26,082 nt of DNA. It comes from Candidatus Susulua stagnicola. GTDB lineage: Bacteria; Omnitrophota; Gorgyraeia; Duberdicusellales; 4484-171. The notes under the pieces are model-generated. The model ran no database searches. It had not been told where the DNA came from and saw nothing but the letters and a program-made list of their open reading frames with translations. Positions within the stretch are counted from its first letter, which is position 1, and every line of letters begins with the position of its first letter. This document shows positions 7,074 to 14,147 of this stretch, piece after piece. The position numbers and the translations under genes were made by a program. The stretch is from assembly GCA_030765735.1 (NCBI GenBank), contig JAVCBZ010000029.1, positions 1 to 26,082 on the forward strand, read 5' to 3'.

Positions 7074-8121
7074 CTATAATATTGCAACAATTCCTGGTGA
7101 TGGCACAGGTCCGGAAGTAGTTAATGAAGGATTAAAAGTATTAGAGGCAGTAGCTTCTAAATTTGATTTTAAGTATCAAAATACTAGTTATGATCTTGGT
7201 GGAGAAAGATATCTAAAGACTGGTGAAGTCCTGCCAGAGTCAGTTATAGCAGAATTAGGTAATTTTGATAGTATTTTTCTTGGAGCGATTGGTCATCCAG
7301 GAGTAAAACCTGGTATTCTAGAAAAAGGAATACTATTAGCTTTACGTTTTGCTTTTGAGCAGTATGTAAATTTAAGACCAATAAAGCTTTATGATAGCCG
7401 TTTCTGCCCGCTTAAAGATAAAAAACCTGAAGATATAGATTTCGTAGTAGTTAGAGAAAACACTGAAGGTCTTTATAAGGGGCTAGGTGAATTCAAAAAT
7501 AAAGGTAGTGCTGAAGAGGTAGCTATTCAGAGTTCTTATAACACTCGCAAGGGTGTTGAGCGCTGTATACGTTATGCTTTTGAATATACTCGTAAAAGAG
7601 ATAAGAAAAAAACTCTTACTCTTTGCGGTAAGACCAATGTTTTAACTTATGCTTTTGATTTGTGGGATAGAACTTTTAATGAAGTGGCAAAAGATTATCC
7701 TGATATAAAAACTGATTATGCTCATGTTGATGCAACTTGTATGTGGATGATTAAGAATCCAGAGTGGTTTGATGTAATTGTTACTGACAATATGTTTGGT
7801 GATATTATTACTGATTTAGGAGCAATGATTCAAGGTGGAATGGGTATTGCTGCTGGAGGGAATATCAACCCTAAAGGAGTTTCAATGTTTGAACCTATTG
7901 GTGGCAGTGCTCCTAAGTATACTGGACAGAATGTAATTAATCCTTTAGCAGCAATTTGTGCTCTTGGTATGATGCTTAATCAATTAGGAGAGAACAAAGC
8001 TGCAGAAGCAATAGAGAAGTCAGTTATTAAAGTAGCTAGAGATGATCTAAAGAGCCTTGGGGCTGGAAAGATGGGCTATTCTACCACCGAGGTCGGAGAT
8101 CTCGTGGTTAAAAACCTGTAA
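7066..8121 (+). CDS. leuB: 3-isopropylmalate dehydrogenase (LeuB-type beta-decarboxylating dehydrogenase)
   Basis: NAD-dependent oxidation and decarboxylation of 3-isopropylmalate, the step after LeuCD. Product is 351 residues, in family range. It shows IPGDGTGPEVV at the N-terminus, the substrate-recognition helix EKGILLALR (86-94) with hydrophobic side chains rather than the Ser of isocitrate dehydrogenases, NLRP, RENTEGLY with the catalytic tyrosine, the LCGKTNVLTYA block with the lysine, and the VDATCMWM and DNMFGDIITDLG metal-binding aspartates. GGSAPKYTGQNVINPLA is the cofactor region. AGGGAG (7055-7060) is the ribosome-binding site and partly overlaps a GC-rich palindrome. Tartrate and homoisocitrate dehydrogenases are relatives; the leuC-leuD context supports LeuB. 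Confidence 0.87.
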   Translation: MNNYNIATIPGDGTGPEVVNEGLKVLEAVASKFDFKYQNTSYDLGGERYLKTGEVLPESVIAELGNFDSIFLGAIGHPGVKPGILEKGILLALRFAFEQYVNLRPIKLYDSRFCPLKDKKPEDIDFVVVRENTEGLYKGLGEFKNKGSAEEVAIQSSYNTRKGVERCIRYAFEYTRKRDKKKTLTLCGKTNVLTYAFDLWDRTFNEVAKDYPDIKTDYAHVDATCMWMIKNPEWFDVIVTDNMFGDIITDLGAMIQGGMGIAAGGNINPKGVSMFEPIGGSAPKYTGQNVINPLAAICALGMMLNQLGENKAAEAIEKSVIKVARDDLKSLGAGKMGYSTTEVGDLVVKNL

Positions 8122-8124
8122 TTG

Positions 8125-8189
8125 CAGAAGACAGATGACAGAGGACAGAAAAATCTGACTTCTGATTTCTGTTTTCTGACTTCTGGAAG
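8125..8189. repeat. Heptad fold-back array, leuB-asd spacer
   Basis: Left arm of four 7-base units CAGAAGA, CAGATGA, CAGAGGA, CAGAAAA (8125-8152), then AT, then a right arm of the reverse-complement theme CTGACTT, CTGATTT, CTGTTTT, CTGACTT, CTGGAAG (8155-8189). About 20 of 26 positions of the two arms can pair. The final unit supplies the GGAAG that probably acts as the ribosome-binding site of asd. An open frame running through the array from a TTG at 8122 is considered spurious. Confidence 0.85.
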
Positions 8190-8193
8190 AATT

Positions 8194-9216
8194 ATGAAGA
8201 AGTATAATGTAGCGGTAATTGGAGTTGGAGCAGTCGGGGCAGAAATTCTTAGAATTCTAAAACAAAGAAACTTTCCAATTGAGAATTTAAGAGTATTTGC
8301 TCGTAGTGCTAGAGAGATAAAAGTAGATGGCACATCTTATAATGTTGAAGCTATAGAGGGCAGTGACTTTACTGGAATAGATATTGCTCTGTTTGCTGGA
8401 ACTGAAGGTTCTAAAGGGGCTAGTGTTCTTTATGCTGATAAGTTCATAGAGAAGGGAGCAGTAGTAGTTGACAATGGTAATGATTTTCGTCTAAAAGATG
8501 ACGTACCATTAGTAGTTCCTGAAGTAAATAAAGATAAAGTTTCTACACATAAGGGAATAATTGCTAATCCAAATTGCACTACTATTCAAGCAGTTACTGC
8601 TTTGGGTGGAATTTTTAAAAGTTTTGGCTTAAGTCAATTCATTGTTACTAGCTTTCAAGCAACTTCTGGAGCTGGTAAGGCAGCAGCAACTAGTCTTTGG
8701 AATGAGACTAAAGGTTTAGTTGAAGATAATCAGGATAATGATTTTGATAATCTCAATAAGAAAATAAACCATAAGCCAGAGAGCTTTGACCGCCAGATTG
8801 CTTTTAATGTTATCCCTCAGATTGGTGGTTTTGATGATAATGGTTACACTAGTGAAGAAATGAAAGTAGTCCATGAATCACACAAGATTTTTGGTGATAA
8901 CGATATAAAGATTTCTGCTACATGTGCTAGAGTACCAGTTTTTACCTCACATAGTGAGTCAATTTACTTTACTACTAAGAAGAAGACTACAGTTGCCGAA
9001 TTAGAAGAAGTTTTAAAGAACTCACCAGGTGTAGTTTATCAAACTGAAAATTTATCTCTACCGGTTGATGCTGAAGGCAAGGATGAAGTCTTTGTTAGCC
9101 GTTTACGTGAAGATACAGCATGCGAAAACTCTTTTTGGTTATGGTGTGTTTCCGATAACCTAAGAAAGGGCGCAGCCTTAAATGCCATCCAAATAGCTGA
9201 AGAGCTAATCAAATAG
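8194..9216 (+). CDS. asd: Aspartate-semialdehyde dehydrogenase (Asd)
   Basis: Reduces aspartyl phosphate to aspartate semialdehyde, the branch point to lysine/diaminopimelate, threonine and methionine. It therefore feeds the DAP substrate of the MurE encoded later in the window. Product is 340 residues from the ATG at 8194. It begins with the Rossmann motif VAVIGVGAVGAEILRIL, has the nucleophile Cys128 in NPNCTTIQ, and Arg246 and His253 in CARVPVFTSHSE as substrate and acid-base residues. The segment usually read as DNSSAFR is DNGNDFR here. The start was chosen because family homology begins at MKKYNVAVIG; the reading frame upstream is a repeat array. GGAAG at 8185-8189 is a plausible, tight ribosome-binding site. 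Confidence 0.93.
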   Translation: MKKYNVAVIGVGAVGAEILRILKQRNFPIENLRVFARSAREIKVDGTSYNVEAIEGSDFTGIDIALFAGTEGSKGASVLYADKFIEKGAVVVDNGNDFRLKDDVPLVVPEVNKDKVSTHKGIIANPNCTTIQAVTALGGIFKSFGLSQFIVTSFQATSGAGKAAATSLWNETKGLVEDNQDNDFDNLNKKINHKPESFDRQIAFNVIPQIGGFDDNGYTSEEMKVVHESHKIFGDNDIKISATCARVPVFTSHSESIYFTTKKKTTVAELEEVLKNSPGVVYQTENLSLPVDAEGKDEVFVSRLREDTACENSFWLWCVSDNLRKGAALNAIQIAEELIK

Positions 9217-9253
9217 ATCTAGTCTAATTCAAACTAGGTATAATTCCTTAATA

Positions 9254-9276
9254 AAAGGGGTCAACTCCCTTTCTTT
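9254..9276 (+). terminator. Possible weak intrinsic terminator after asd
   Basis: AAAGGGG (9254-9260) can pair with TCCCTTT (9266-9272), counting one G-T pair, around a five-base loop, and is followed by CTTT. The stem is short and the T-run is poor, but its position 37 bases after the asd stop and before the truA promoter-like site is right for a terminator. Confidence 0.4.
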
Positions 9277-9334
9277 GGAAGAAGATTGTAATCACAAGTG
9301 CGACAATTAGAGGGTAAAAAAATGTTCCATAGCT

Positions 9335-9395
9335 CTCAAAATCTGTTATTTTGTAAGGTAGTGAAACCAACAAAAAACAGAATAGGGATTTTGAG
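9335..9395. repeat. Long imperfect inverted repeat, asd-truA spacer
   Basis: CTCAAAATC (9335-9343) pairs perfectly with GATTTTGAG (9387-9395). Continuing inward, TGTTATTTTGT pairs with ACAAAAAACAG with one mismatch or gap, leaving a bulge of about seven bases (ATAGG side) and a loop of about 15 bases. It could be a structured leader RNA or the decayed remnant of a small mobile element; no target-site duplication was identified. Confidence 0.5.
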
Positions 9396-9455
9396 TTGAA
9401 TATTTTCACAATATGAATTACAATCCACCAAAATAAATTTCTTTTAGCAAACCTC

Positions 9456-9483
9456 TTGTTTTCTTTCCTGATATCTATATAAT
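9456..9483 (+). promoter_or_regulatory. Putative promoter upstream of truA
   Basis: A perfect TATAAT (9478-9483) lies 16 bases after a weak TTGTTT (9456-9461). The -10 box sits within an inverted repeat, CTGATAT (9468-9474) and ATATCAG (9482-9488), separated by seven bases, which could be a regulator site or chance in AT-rich DNA. The predicted transcript would start near 9490, ahead of truA. Confidence 0.45.
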
Positions 9484-9523
9484 ATCAGAAAGGGATAAAG
9501 TAAGTATAGTATAGGATTTTTTG

Positions 9524-10285
9524 ATGTTGGGTGTAAATATGCAAAAGAACATTCGCTTTGATTTAGAATATATTGGTAGTAATTATTTTGGTTTTCAGAT
9601 TCAAGAGAAGGCTGGGGTAAAACAAATTACTATTCAAGAGGTCTTGGAGAAAGCTCTAGAGAGGCTTTTTAGAGAAAAGATAAGAATAATAGCTTCGGGT
9701 AGGACTGATAGAGGGGTGCATGCTAAGGCTCAAGTAGTAAATTTTAAAGTAGATACTAAAATACCTTTGTCAAATATAAAGACTGCTGTAAATACTTTTT
9801 TACCTTCTGATATAAGGATTAACAAGATAAAGAAAGTTTCTGATGACTTTCATTCTCGTTTTTCTGTTAAATCCAAGATTTATCGGTATATAATTTTTTG
9901 TAATCGAGAAGATTCTGTATTTTGGAAGAATTTCTCTTGGCATATTCCTGGTGCTCTTGATTTAGAATTAATCAACAAAGGAGCTAAGAGATTAATTGGT
10001 AGAAAAGATTTTAGTATTTTTGCTAAAGATCCTAAAAAATATAAGACTTGCCAGCGGAGAGTAATATATATTTTAATAAGGAAAAGAGCCAATTTGATTT
10101 ATATTGATATTGAAGCTGAGGGTTTCTTGAGAAATATGGCCAGGAACATGGTTTCATTTTTGATAAGAATAGCTAGTGGAAAATTGTTGATTAAAGATTT
10201 ATCTTCTATCCTTAATAAAAAGATTTTTTATATTAAGAATCCAGCTCCAGCCCAAGGGTTATACCTTTATAAGGTAAAATATTAG
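9524..10285 (+). CDS. truA: tRNA pseudouridine synthase A (TruA)
   Basis: Converts uridines 38-40 of the tRNA anticodon arm to pseudouridine. Product is 253 residues from the ATG at 9524. It has the N-terminal FDLEYIGSNYFGFQIQ motif and the catalytic aspartate in SGRTDRGVHAKAQVVNF (Asp62 with this start). RFSVKSKIYRY and EGFLRNMARNMVSFL towards the C-terminus are further family blocks. Start choice is uncertain: AGGA at 9513-9516 suits the ATG at 9524, while the ATG at 9539 would give the more typical MQKNIRFDLEY N-terminus. In many genomes truA follows this kind of biosynthetic cluster; here a terminator-like and a promoter-like site separate them. Confidence 0.93.
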   Translation: MLGVNMQKNIRFDLEYIGSNYFGFQIQEKAGVKQITIQEVLEKALERLFREKIRIIASGRTDRGVHAKAQVVNFKVDTKIPLSNIKTAVNTFLPSDIRINKIKKVSDDFHSRFSVKSKIYRYIIFCNREDSVFWKNFSWHIPGALDLELINKGAKRLIGRKDFSIFAKDPKKYKTCQRRVIYILIRKRANLIYIDIEAEGFLRNMARNMVSFLIRIASGKLLIKDLSSILNKKIFYIKNPAPAQGLYLYKVKY

Positions 10286-10345
10286 TATTTATTGGGTTTT
10301 TTTAGCTTCTGGGGTTGAAATTTTAGCCAAATTAGCTAATAATTG

Positions 10346-10354
10346 TGATATAAT
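10346..10354 (+). promoter_or_regulatory. Extended -10 promoter-like site before lipoprotein gene
   Basis: TGATATAAT (10346-10354) is an extended -10 element (TG, one base, TATAAT) in the 109-base spacer between truA and the lipoprotein gene. No good -35 box is seen at the right distance. A 10-base perfect palindrome ATTAGCTAAT (10331-10340) lies just upstream. AT-richness makes chance matches likely. Confidence 0.4.
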
Positions 10355-10394
10355 AATAAATATTAATTTTGAATTAGAGGAGAGGTAAAATTCT

Positions 10395-10883
10395 ATGTTT
10401 ATCAAAAGAGTATTAGTTATTTTCCTTATTGTAATGTTTGGTGTGACTTCTGGCTGTCATAATCTTCGTAAGAAGTTTATAAGAAAGAAGAAGCATGAGA
10501 AAGAAATTGCAGTTTACGTAGATTTTAAAGATTATCCAGAGAAGCCTTCACGGGAAGCTTATATCAATTACTATTTGTTTGTACGCGGTTGGATTGATGA
10601 TTTAGTTGAAGCTCTTAAACAAGGAGTTAGTTATAAGAGACAGCGGAGAGCAATTAATCAAGCAATAATGAATTTAGAACAGATAATTACTTTTTATAGT
10701 ACTGAAGGTAAAGATGCGGTTTATCCTATATATGAAGGATTACAGGATTTAAGAGCCGAAATGGTTAAGAGTCCTAATATGAGTGAGGCTAAGAGTAATC
10801 TTTTTGTTCGCAAAGTTGAGCAGCTTAAGAGAAGATTTGAGAAAGATTTTAATTATAGTGATGTAGAAAAATGGATGAATTAA
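10395..10883 (+). CDS. Small predicted lipoprotein, function unknown
   Basis: Product is 162 residues. The N-terminus is a lipoprotein signal: MFIKR, a hydrophobic stretch (residues 6-16), then the lipobox TSGC with Cys21 as the predicted lipidation site. Directly after it comes a very basic segment (RKKFIRKKKHEKE), then a mostly helical, charged domain with the blocks YINYYLFVRGWIDDLVEAL and a C-terminal KVEQLKRRFEKDF helix, so coiled-coil or helical-bundle structure is likely. I recognise no enzyme motif. The start is supported by AGAGGAGAGG (10376-10385). Its end overlaps the next gene by 13 bases. It is probably anchored in the inner or outer membrane; partner and role are unknown. Confidence 0.8.
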   Translation: MFIKRVLVIFLIVMFGVTSGCHNLRKKFIRKKKHEKEIAVYVDFKDYPEKPSREAYINYYLFVRGWIDDLVEALKQGVSYKRQRRAINQAIMNLEQIITFYSTEGKDAVYPIYEGLQDLRAEMVKSPNMSEAKSNLFVRKVEQLKRRFEKDFNYSDVEKWMN

Positions 10884-11488
10884 TTGTACAGACCTTTCGT
10901 TTAGGTGAACTCTCTACCAATTGTTATCTGGTTTTTAATCAAGAATCAAAGAAAGGGTTTATTATTGAGGCTCCTGAGCCGATTGATGAAGTTATTGAAT
11001 TTATTAAAATTCAAAATATAGCCATAGATTTTATTGCTTTAACTCATGCTCATTTTGATCATATTGGAGGATTAAATAGTTTGGATTATCCTTTTTATCT
11101 ACACCAAGAAGATCTTAAGTTTTTAAAAAATCCCGGGTTTAATGGTTCAGAATTTTTTGGTTCTTCAATTGTAGTTGATAAAGAAGCTAAGGTGTATGAC
11201 GATAACCAGCCTTTATATTTTGATAATCATTTAATAGAAGTAATCCATACTCCAGGCCATACTCCAGGGTCAGTATCTTTGAAATTAGATAATTGGCTTT
11301 TTAGCGGGGATACGCTTTTTTTTGATTCAATAGGAAGGACTGATATTCCTTTAGGGTCTGGTGAGCAGATAATTAAGTCAATAAAAGAAAAGTTATTGGT
11401 CTTGCCTTTAGATACAATCGTTTATCCAGGACATGGCGCTCCTACTAGTATAGCTCGAGAGATTAAATTAAATCCTTTCCTAGGTTAA
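10871..11488 (+). CDS. MBL-fold metallo-hydrolase (glyoxalase II-like)
   Basis: Metallo-beta-lactamase fold hydrolase of 205 residues, cytoplasmic. The metal-binding set is complete: HAHFDH (59-64), His130 in TPGHTPGS, Asp147 in FSGDTLF and His188 in YPGHGAPT, with GRTD at 155-158 typical of the glyoxalase II/YcbL branch. Residues after the first strand (TNCYLVF) also fit this branch. The long C-terminal helical domain of true glyoxalase II is missing, so the substrate is probably a small thioester or related compound and cannot be named. It overlaps the lipoprotein gene by 13 bases and is followed four bases later by the recombinase gene, so it is co-transcribed with both. Confidence 0.88.
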   Translation: MDELIVQTFRLGELSTNCYLVFNQESKKGFIIEAPEPIDEVIEFIKIQNIAIDFIALTHAHFDHIGGLNSLDYPFYLHQEDLKFLKNPGFNGSEFFGSSIVVDKEAKVYDDNQPLYFDNHLIEVIHTPGHTPGSVSLKLDNWLFSGDTLFFDSIGRTDIPLGSGEQIIKSIKEKLLVLPLDTIVYPGHGAPTSIAREIKLNPFLG

Positions 11489-11492
11489 TTAA

Positions 11493-12377
11493 ATGGAAGT
11501 TTACTTAGAAGCCTATATTGATTATTTAAAGGTTGAGAAGGGTTTAGCTTATAATTCTATTTCTGCATATAGTGAAGATTTAAGAAAATATATTCAATAC
11601 TTAAAAAAAGAGGGAATAACTGATCCTAAAAGTATTATTCGCAAGAATATTACTGATTTTTTATTTAACTTGCGAAAAAGAATAGCTCCGATAAGTATTG
11701 CTCGAATTTTATCAGCGATTAGAAGCTTTCATAAGTTTTTATTAAGAGAGAGGATATCTTCACAAGATCCATCGGATCTTATTGAAGCTCCCAAATTAGA
11801 GAAGAAAATTCCCAATTTTTTGATTATTGATGAGGTAAATGAAATTTTAAAAGCACCGAATTTAAAAAAACCTCAAGGAATAAGAGACAGGGCTATTTTA
11901 GAGTTGCTGTATGCTACTGGTTTGCGAGTTTCAGAGCTAGTTAAGCTTAGAGCTCAGGATATAAATTTAGATGTAGGCTTCATTAGATGTACCGGAAAGG
12001 GTTCTAAAGAGAGGATAGTGCCCTTAGGAGGGGTTGCTAGTCGGTTCTTGCAAAAGTATCTACAAGAAGCAAGAAGCAAATTATTAAAGGATAAGGCAAC
12101 TGCTTATATTTTTCTAGTTCAAGGCGGTAGAGGTATAAGCCGACAAAGTGTATGGAAAATGATAAAGGCGATGGCAAAGAAATGTCGGATTAAGAAAAGA
12201 ATCAGTCCCCATACCCTAAGGCATTCTTTTGCTACTCATCTTCTTGAACGAGGAGCTGACTTAAGGAGCGTTCAAGAGATGTTAGGGCATTCTAGTATAA
12301 CTACTACTCAGATTTATACTCATGTTAATCAGAGTCGATTAAAGAAAATTCATAGTCAATTTCATCCTCGAGCTTAA
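11493..12377 (+). CDS. xerD: Tyrosine recombinase XerD
   Basis: Site-specific recombinase that with a partner resolves chromosome dimers at dif. Product is 294 residues, standard for Xer proteins. An N-terminal SAM-like core-binding domain (1-100) is followed by the catalytic domain with Arg145 (ATGLRVSEL), Lys169 (TGKGSKER), His240 and Arg243 (PHTLRHSFATHLLERGADLR in part), His266 (LGHSSITTTQ) and nucleophile Tyr275 (IYTHV). The linker SSQDPSDLIEAPKLEKKIP looks more like XerD than XerC. There are no phage or integron genes nearby, and the location among housekeeping genes supports a chromosomal dimer-resolution role. No dif site was found in the window. Confidence 0.87.
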   Translation: MEVYLEAYIDYLKVEKGLAYNSISAYSEDLRKYIQYLKKEGITDPKSIIRKNITDFLFNLRKRIAPISIARILSAIRSFHKFLLRERISSQDPSDLIEAPKLEKKIPNFLIIDEVNEILKAPNLKKPQGIRDRAILELLYATGLRVSELVKLRAQDINLDVGFIRCTGKGSKERIVPLGGVASRFLQKYLQEARSKLLKDKATAYIFLVQGGRGISRQSVWKMIKAMAKKCRIKKRISPHTLRHSFATHLLERGADLRSVQEMLGHSSITTTQIYTHVNQSRLKKIHSQFHPRA

Positions 12378-12398
12378 TGAGTGAGACAAAAAAAAGAT

Positions 12399-13715
12399 AT
12401 GAAAAGTAAGTTAAAAAAATTATCTCCACAGTTTAAGAAAATACTTAAAAATTCTTCGGATTTGGCTAATTCTTTAGGAGTTAAGGTTTATCTTGTTGGT
12501 GGTGTAGTTAGGGATCTGATTTTAAATAAAAGTATTCTTGATTTGGATATCGTTGTTGAGGGGGATGCTATTTCCTTTGCTAAAAAATTAGCTAATCTCC
12601 TGAAGTCTGATTTTTGCGGTTATAATAGTTTTGGTACAGCAACCATAAGTTTTAATCAAGAAAGAATAGATTTCGCTACTGCCAGAACTGAAAAATATTC
12701 TAGGTCTGGCATTTTACCAAAAGTTTTTCCAGCTTGTTTAGATAAAGATCTATTGCGTCGAGATTTTACTATAAATGCTATGGCAATAAGTTTAAATAAG
12801 AATAATTATGGAAAATTAATTGATTTATATAATGGAATGGGTGATTTACGAGCAGGCTTGATTAGAATTTTAAATAATCAAAGCTTTCAAGATGATCCAA
12901 CCAGAATATTAAGAGCTATCCGCTTTGAACAAAGATTTTCTTTTAAAATTGAATCAGATACTTTTAAATTAGTCAAAGAAGCTTTAAGTCAAAATCGTTT
13001 AGAATTAGTTGGACCTCATAGACTTAGAGATGAAGTTATAATTATTTTAAACGAGAAAAATCCTTATAAATATATTAAGCGAATTAACGAATTAGTAGGA
13101 CTTTCTTTTATCGATAAGTCAATAAAATTAGATAGTAAAAGTTTTCAACTTTTTAGAAAAATCCAAGAGTCTGTAGTCTATTATAAAAAGAAATTTAAAA
13201 AACATCCTAAGCTAGATGCGTGGCTCTTGTATTTAGCAGCAATTTTAATTAAATTATCACCTTTACGAGCAAGTAAATTTTTTAATGATTTTGGATTCCG
13301 AAAGAAAGAGCGAGATCTAGTTTGCTCTATTATAGAAGGCAAAGAAAAAATAAAAAAACTTAATAAAGATAATAAGGCTAGTGATATTTACAAGATGCTT
13401 GAACCTTATAGCTTTGAGGCTATTATTTTCTTTTATGCCTATTATCAGAATAAACTTTTAAGAAAAAATATAGAATACTTTTTAGATAAGTTAGTAGATA
13501 TTGAGTTGAAGATAAAGGGTAGAGATTTAAAGGCAATGAATTTAAAACCAGAGACCCTTTTTGGTAAAGTTCTTGAAAAAACTTTTTGTTTCAAGCTTGA
13601 TAAAGGTTTGGTTACTAAAGGGCAAGAAATTGAACAAGCAAAGAGTATTTTTAACAGACAAGAGGTTGCTAGTTTGCTTCCCAACCGAAAAGGGTTGAAA
13701 AAGAGCAAGGGTTAA
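12399..13715 (+). CDS. CCA-adding enzyme / poly(A) polymerase family nucleotidyltransferase
   Basis: Class II nucleotidyltransferase of the tRNA CCA-adding/poly(A) polymerase family, 438 residues from the ATG at 12399. It has the VYLVGGVVRD motif (30-39), the metal-binding Asp48 and Asp50 in LDLDIVVEGDA, RRDFTINAMA (120-129) and RILRAIRFEQRF in the neck domain. The C-terminal half has no HD phosphohydrolase motif. CCA-adding, A-adding and poly(A) enzymes cannot be separated safely from motifs alone; CCA addition or repair is the most likely role. The start is uncertain: a GTG at 12381 is in frame, neither start has a clear Shine-Dalgarno sequence, and homology begins after both. It follows xerD closely and probably shares its transcript. 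Confidence 0.85.
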   Translation: MKSKLKKLSPQFKKILKNSSDLANSLGVKVYLVGGVVRDLILNKSILDLDIVVEGDAISFAKKLANLLKSDFCGYNSFGTATISFNQERIDFATARTEKYSRSGILPKVFPACLDKDLLRRDFTINAMAISLNKNNYGKLIDLYNGMGDLRAGLIRILNNQSFQDDPTRILRAIRFEQRFSFKIESDTFKLVKEALSQNRLELVGPHRLRDEVIIILNEKNPYKYIKRINELVGLSFIDKSIKLDSKSFQLFRKIQESVVYYKKKFKKHPKLDAWLLYLAAILIKLSPLRASKFFNDFGFRKKERDLVCSIIEGKEKIKKLNKDNKASDIYKMLEPYSFEAIIFFYAYYQNKLLRKNIEYFLDKLVDIELKIKGRDLKAMNLKPETLFGKVLEKTFCFKLDKGLVTKGQEIEQAKSIFNRQEVASLLPNRKGLKKSKG

Positions 13716-13718
13716 GAT

Positions 13719-13748
13719 ATACTCTTTTCTTTACAAGAATAAGAGTAT
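13719..13748. other. Strong hairpin between the CCA-family gene and rbfA
   Basis: ATACTCTTTTCTT (13719-13731), loop TAC, and the pairing arm (13735-13748) form a 13-base-pair stem with a single bulged base. It is followed by TAAAAATTG, not by a T-run, on the + strand, so it is not a canonical intrinsic terminator. It sits 22 bases before rbfA and could protect or process the mRNA at the junction of two operon segments. Confidence 0.6.
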
Positions 13749-13769
13749 TAAAAATTGTGAGGTTTAAAG

Positions 13770-14147
13770 ATGTCTTTGAGAATGGAAAAAGTTAATCGGC
13801 AGATACAAAAACTGATTACGGAAATAATCCAGAAAGAAGTTGATGACCCAGACATGGATTTTCTATCAATCACTAGGGTAGACACTACTAGGGATTTACA
13901 AGAGAGCAAAGTTTATTATAGTTTGCTTACCGAAGAAACTTTAGCTAAAGCTAAGGAAACATTGTCCCGGATGGGTGGGTTTATTAGAGGGAAATTAGGT
14001 AAAAGAATAAGATTAAAAGTATTGCCACAATTGAACTTTATGCCTGATGAGTCAATGAAACATAGTGTGGATATTTATAAGAAGATAGAAGAACTTAATG
14101 AATTAAAGGAGGATAATGAGGAAGATCGCGTTGAAGAAGATAGTTGA
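13770..14147 (+). CDS. rbfA: Ribosome-binding factor A (RbfA)
   Basis: RbfA binds the immature 30S subunit and helps 16S rRNA 5'-end maturation. Product is 125 residues, a KH-like single domain. Family features are the N-terminal RMEKVNRQIQKLITEIIQKEVDDPDM, SITRVDTTRDLQESKVYYSLL, and the PQLNFMPDESMKHSVDIYKKIEEL block near the C-terminus. The tail (KEDNEEDRVEEDS) is acidic. GAGG at 13759-13762 is seven bases before the start. The gene overlaps nrnA by 32 bases. In most bacteria rbfA follows infB; here it follows the CCA-family gene and a hairpin instead. Confidence 0.94.
   Translation: MSLRMEKVNRQIQKLITEIIQKEVDDPDMDFLSITRVDTTRDLQESKVYYSLLTEETLAKAKETLSRMGGFIRGKLGKRIRLKVLPQLNFMPDESMKHSVDIYKKIEELNELKEDNEEDRVEEDS

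Larger units (their letters stand above)
9217..9523. other. Non-coding stretch between asd and truA
   Basis: About 300 bases with no credible open frame on either strand. In order it holds a small inverted repeat (CTAGT/ACTAG, 9219-9237), a possible terminator (9254-9276), a long imperfect hairpin (9335-9395) and a promoter-like site with its own short palindrome (9456-9488). It probably marks the end of the fab-leu-asd transcription unit and the start of the truA unit. Nothing in it was recognised as a known RNA family. Confidence 0.7.

Noticed and set aside
8122..8193. N-terminal extension of Asd from a TTG at 8122
   Set aside because: The extra 24 codons are translated from the heptad repeat array, and family homology begins exactly at the ATG at 8194.
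11493..12377. Integrase of a mobile element
   Set aside because: Length, linker sequence and housekeeping context fit a chromosomal XerD; no attachment-site repeats, tRNA or cargo genes were seen nearby.
12377..12409. Ten-codon open frame starting in the xerD stop and ending in the CCA-family gene
   Set aside because: Too short to support, no ribosome-binding site; it could couple translation, but chance is as likely.
13719..13748. Intrinsic terminator
   Set aside because: The stem is strong but there is no T-run after it on either strand.
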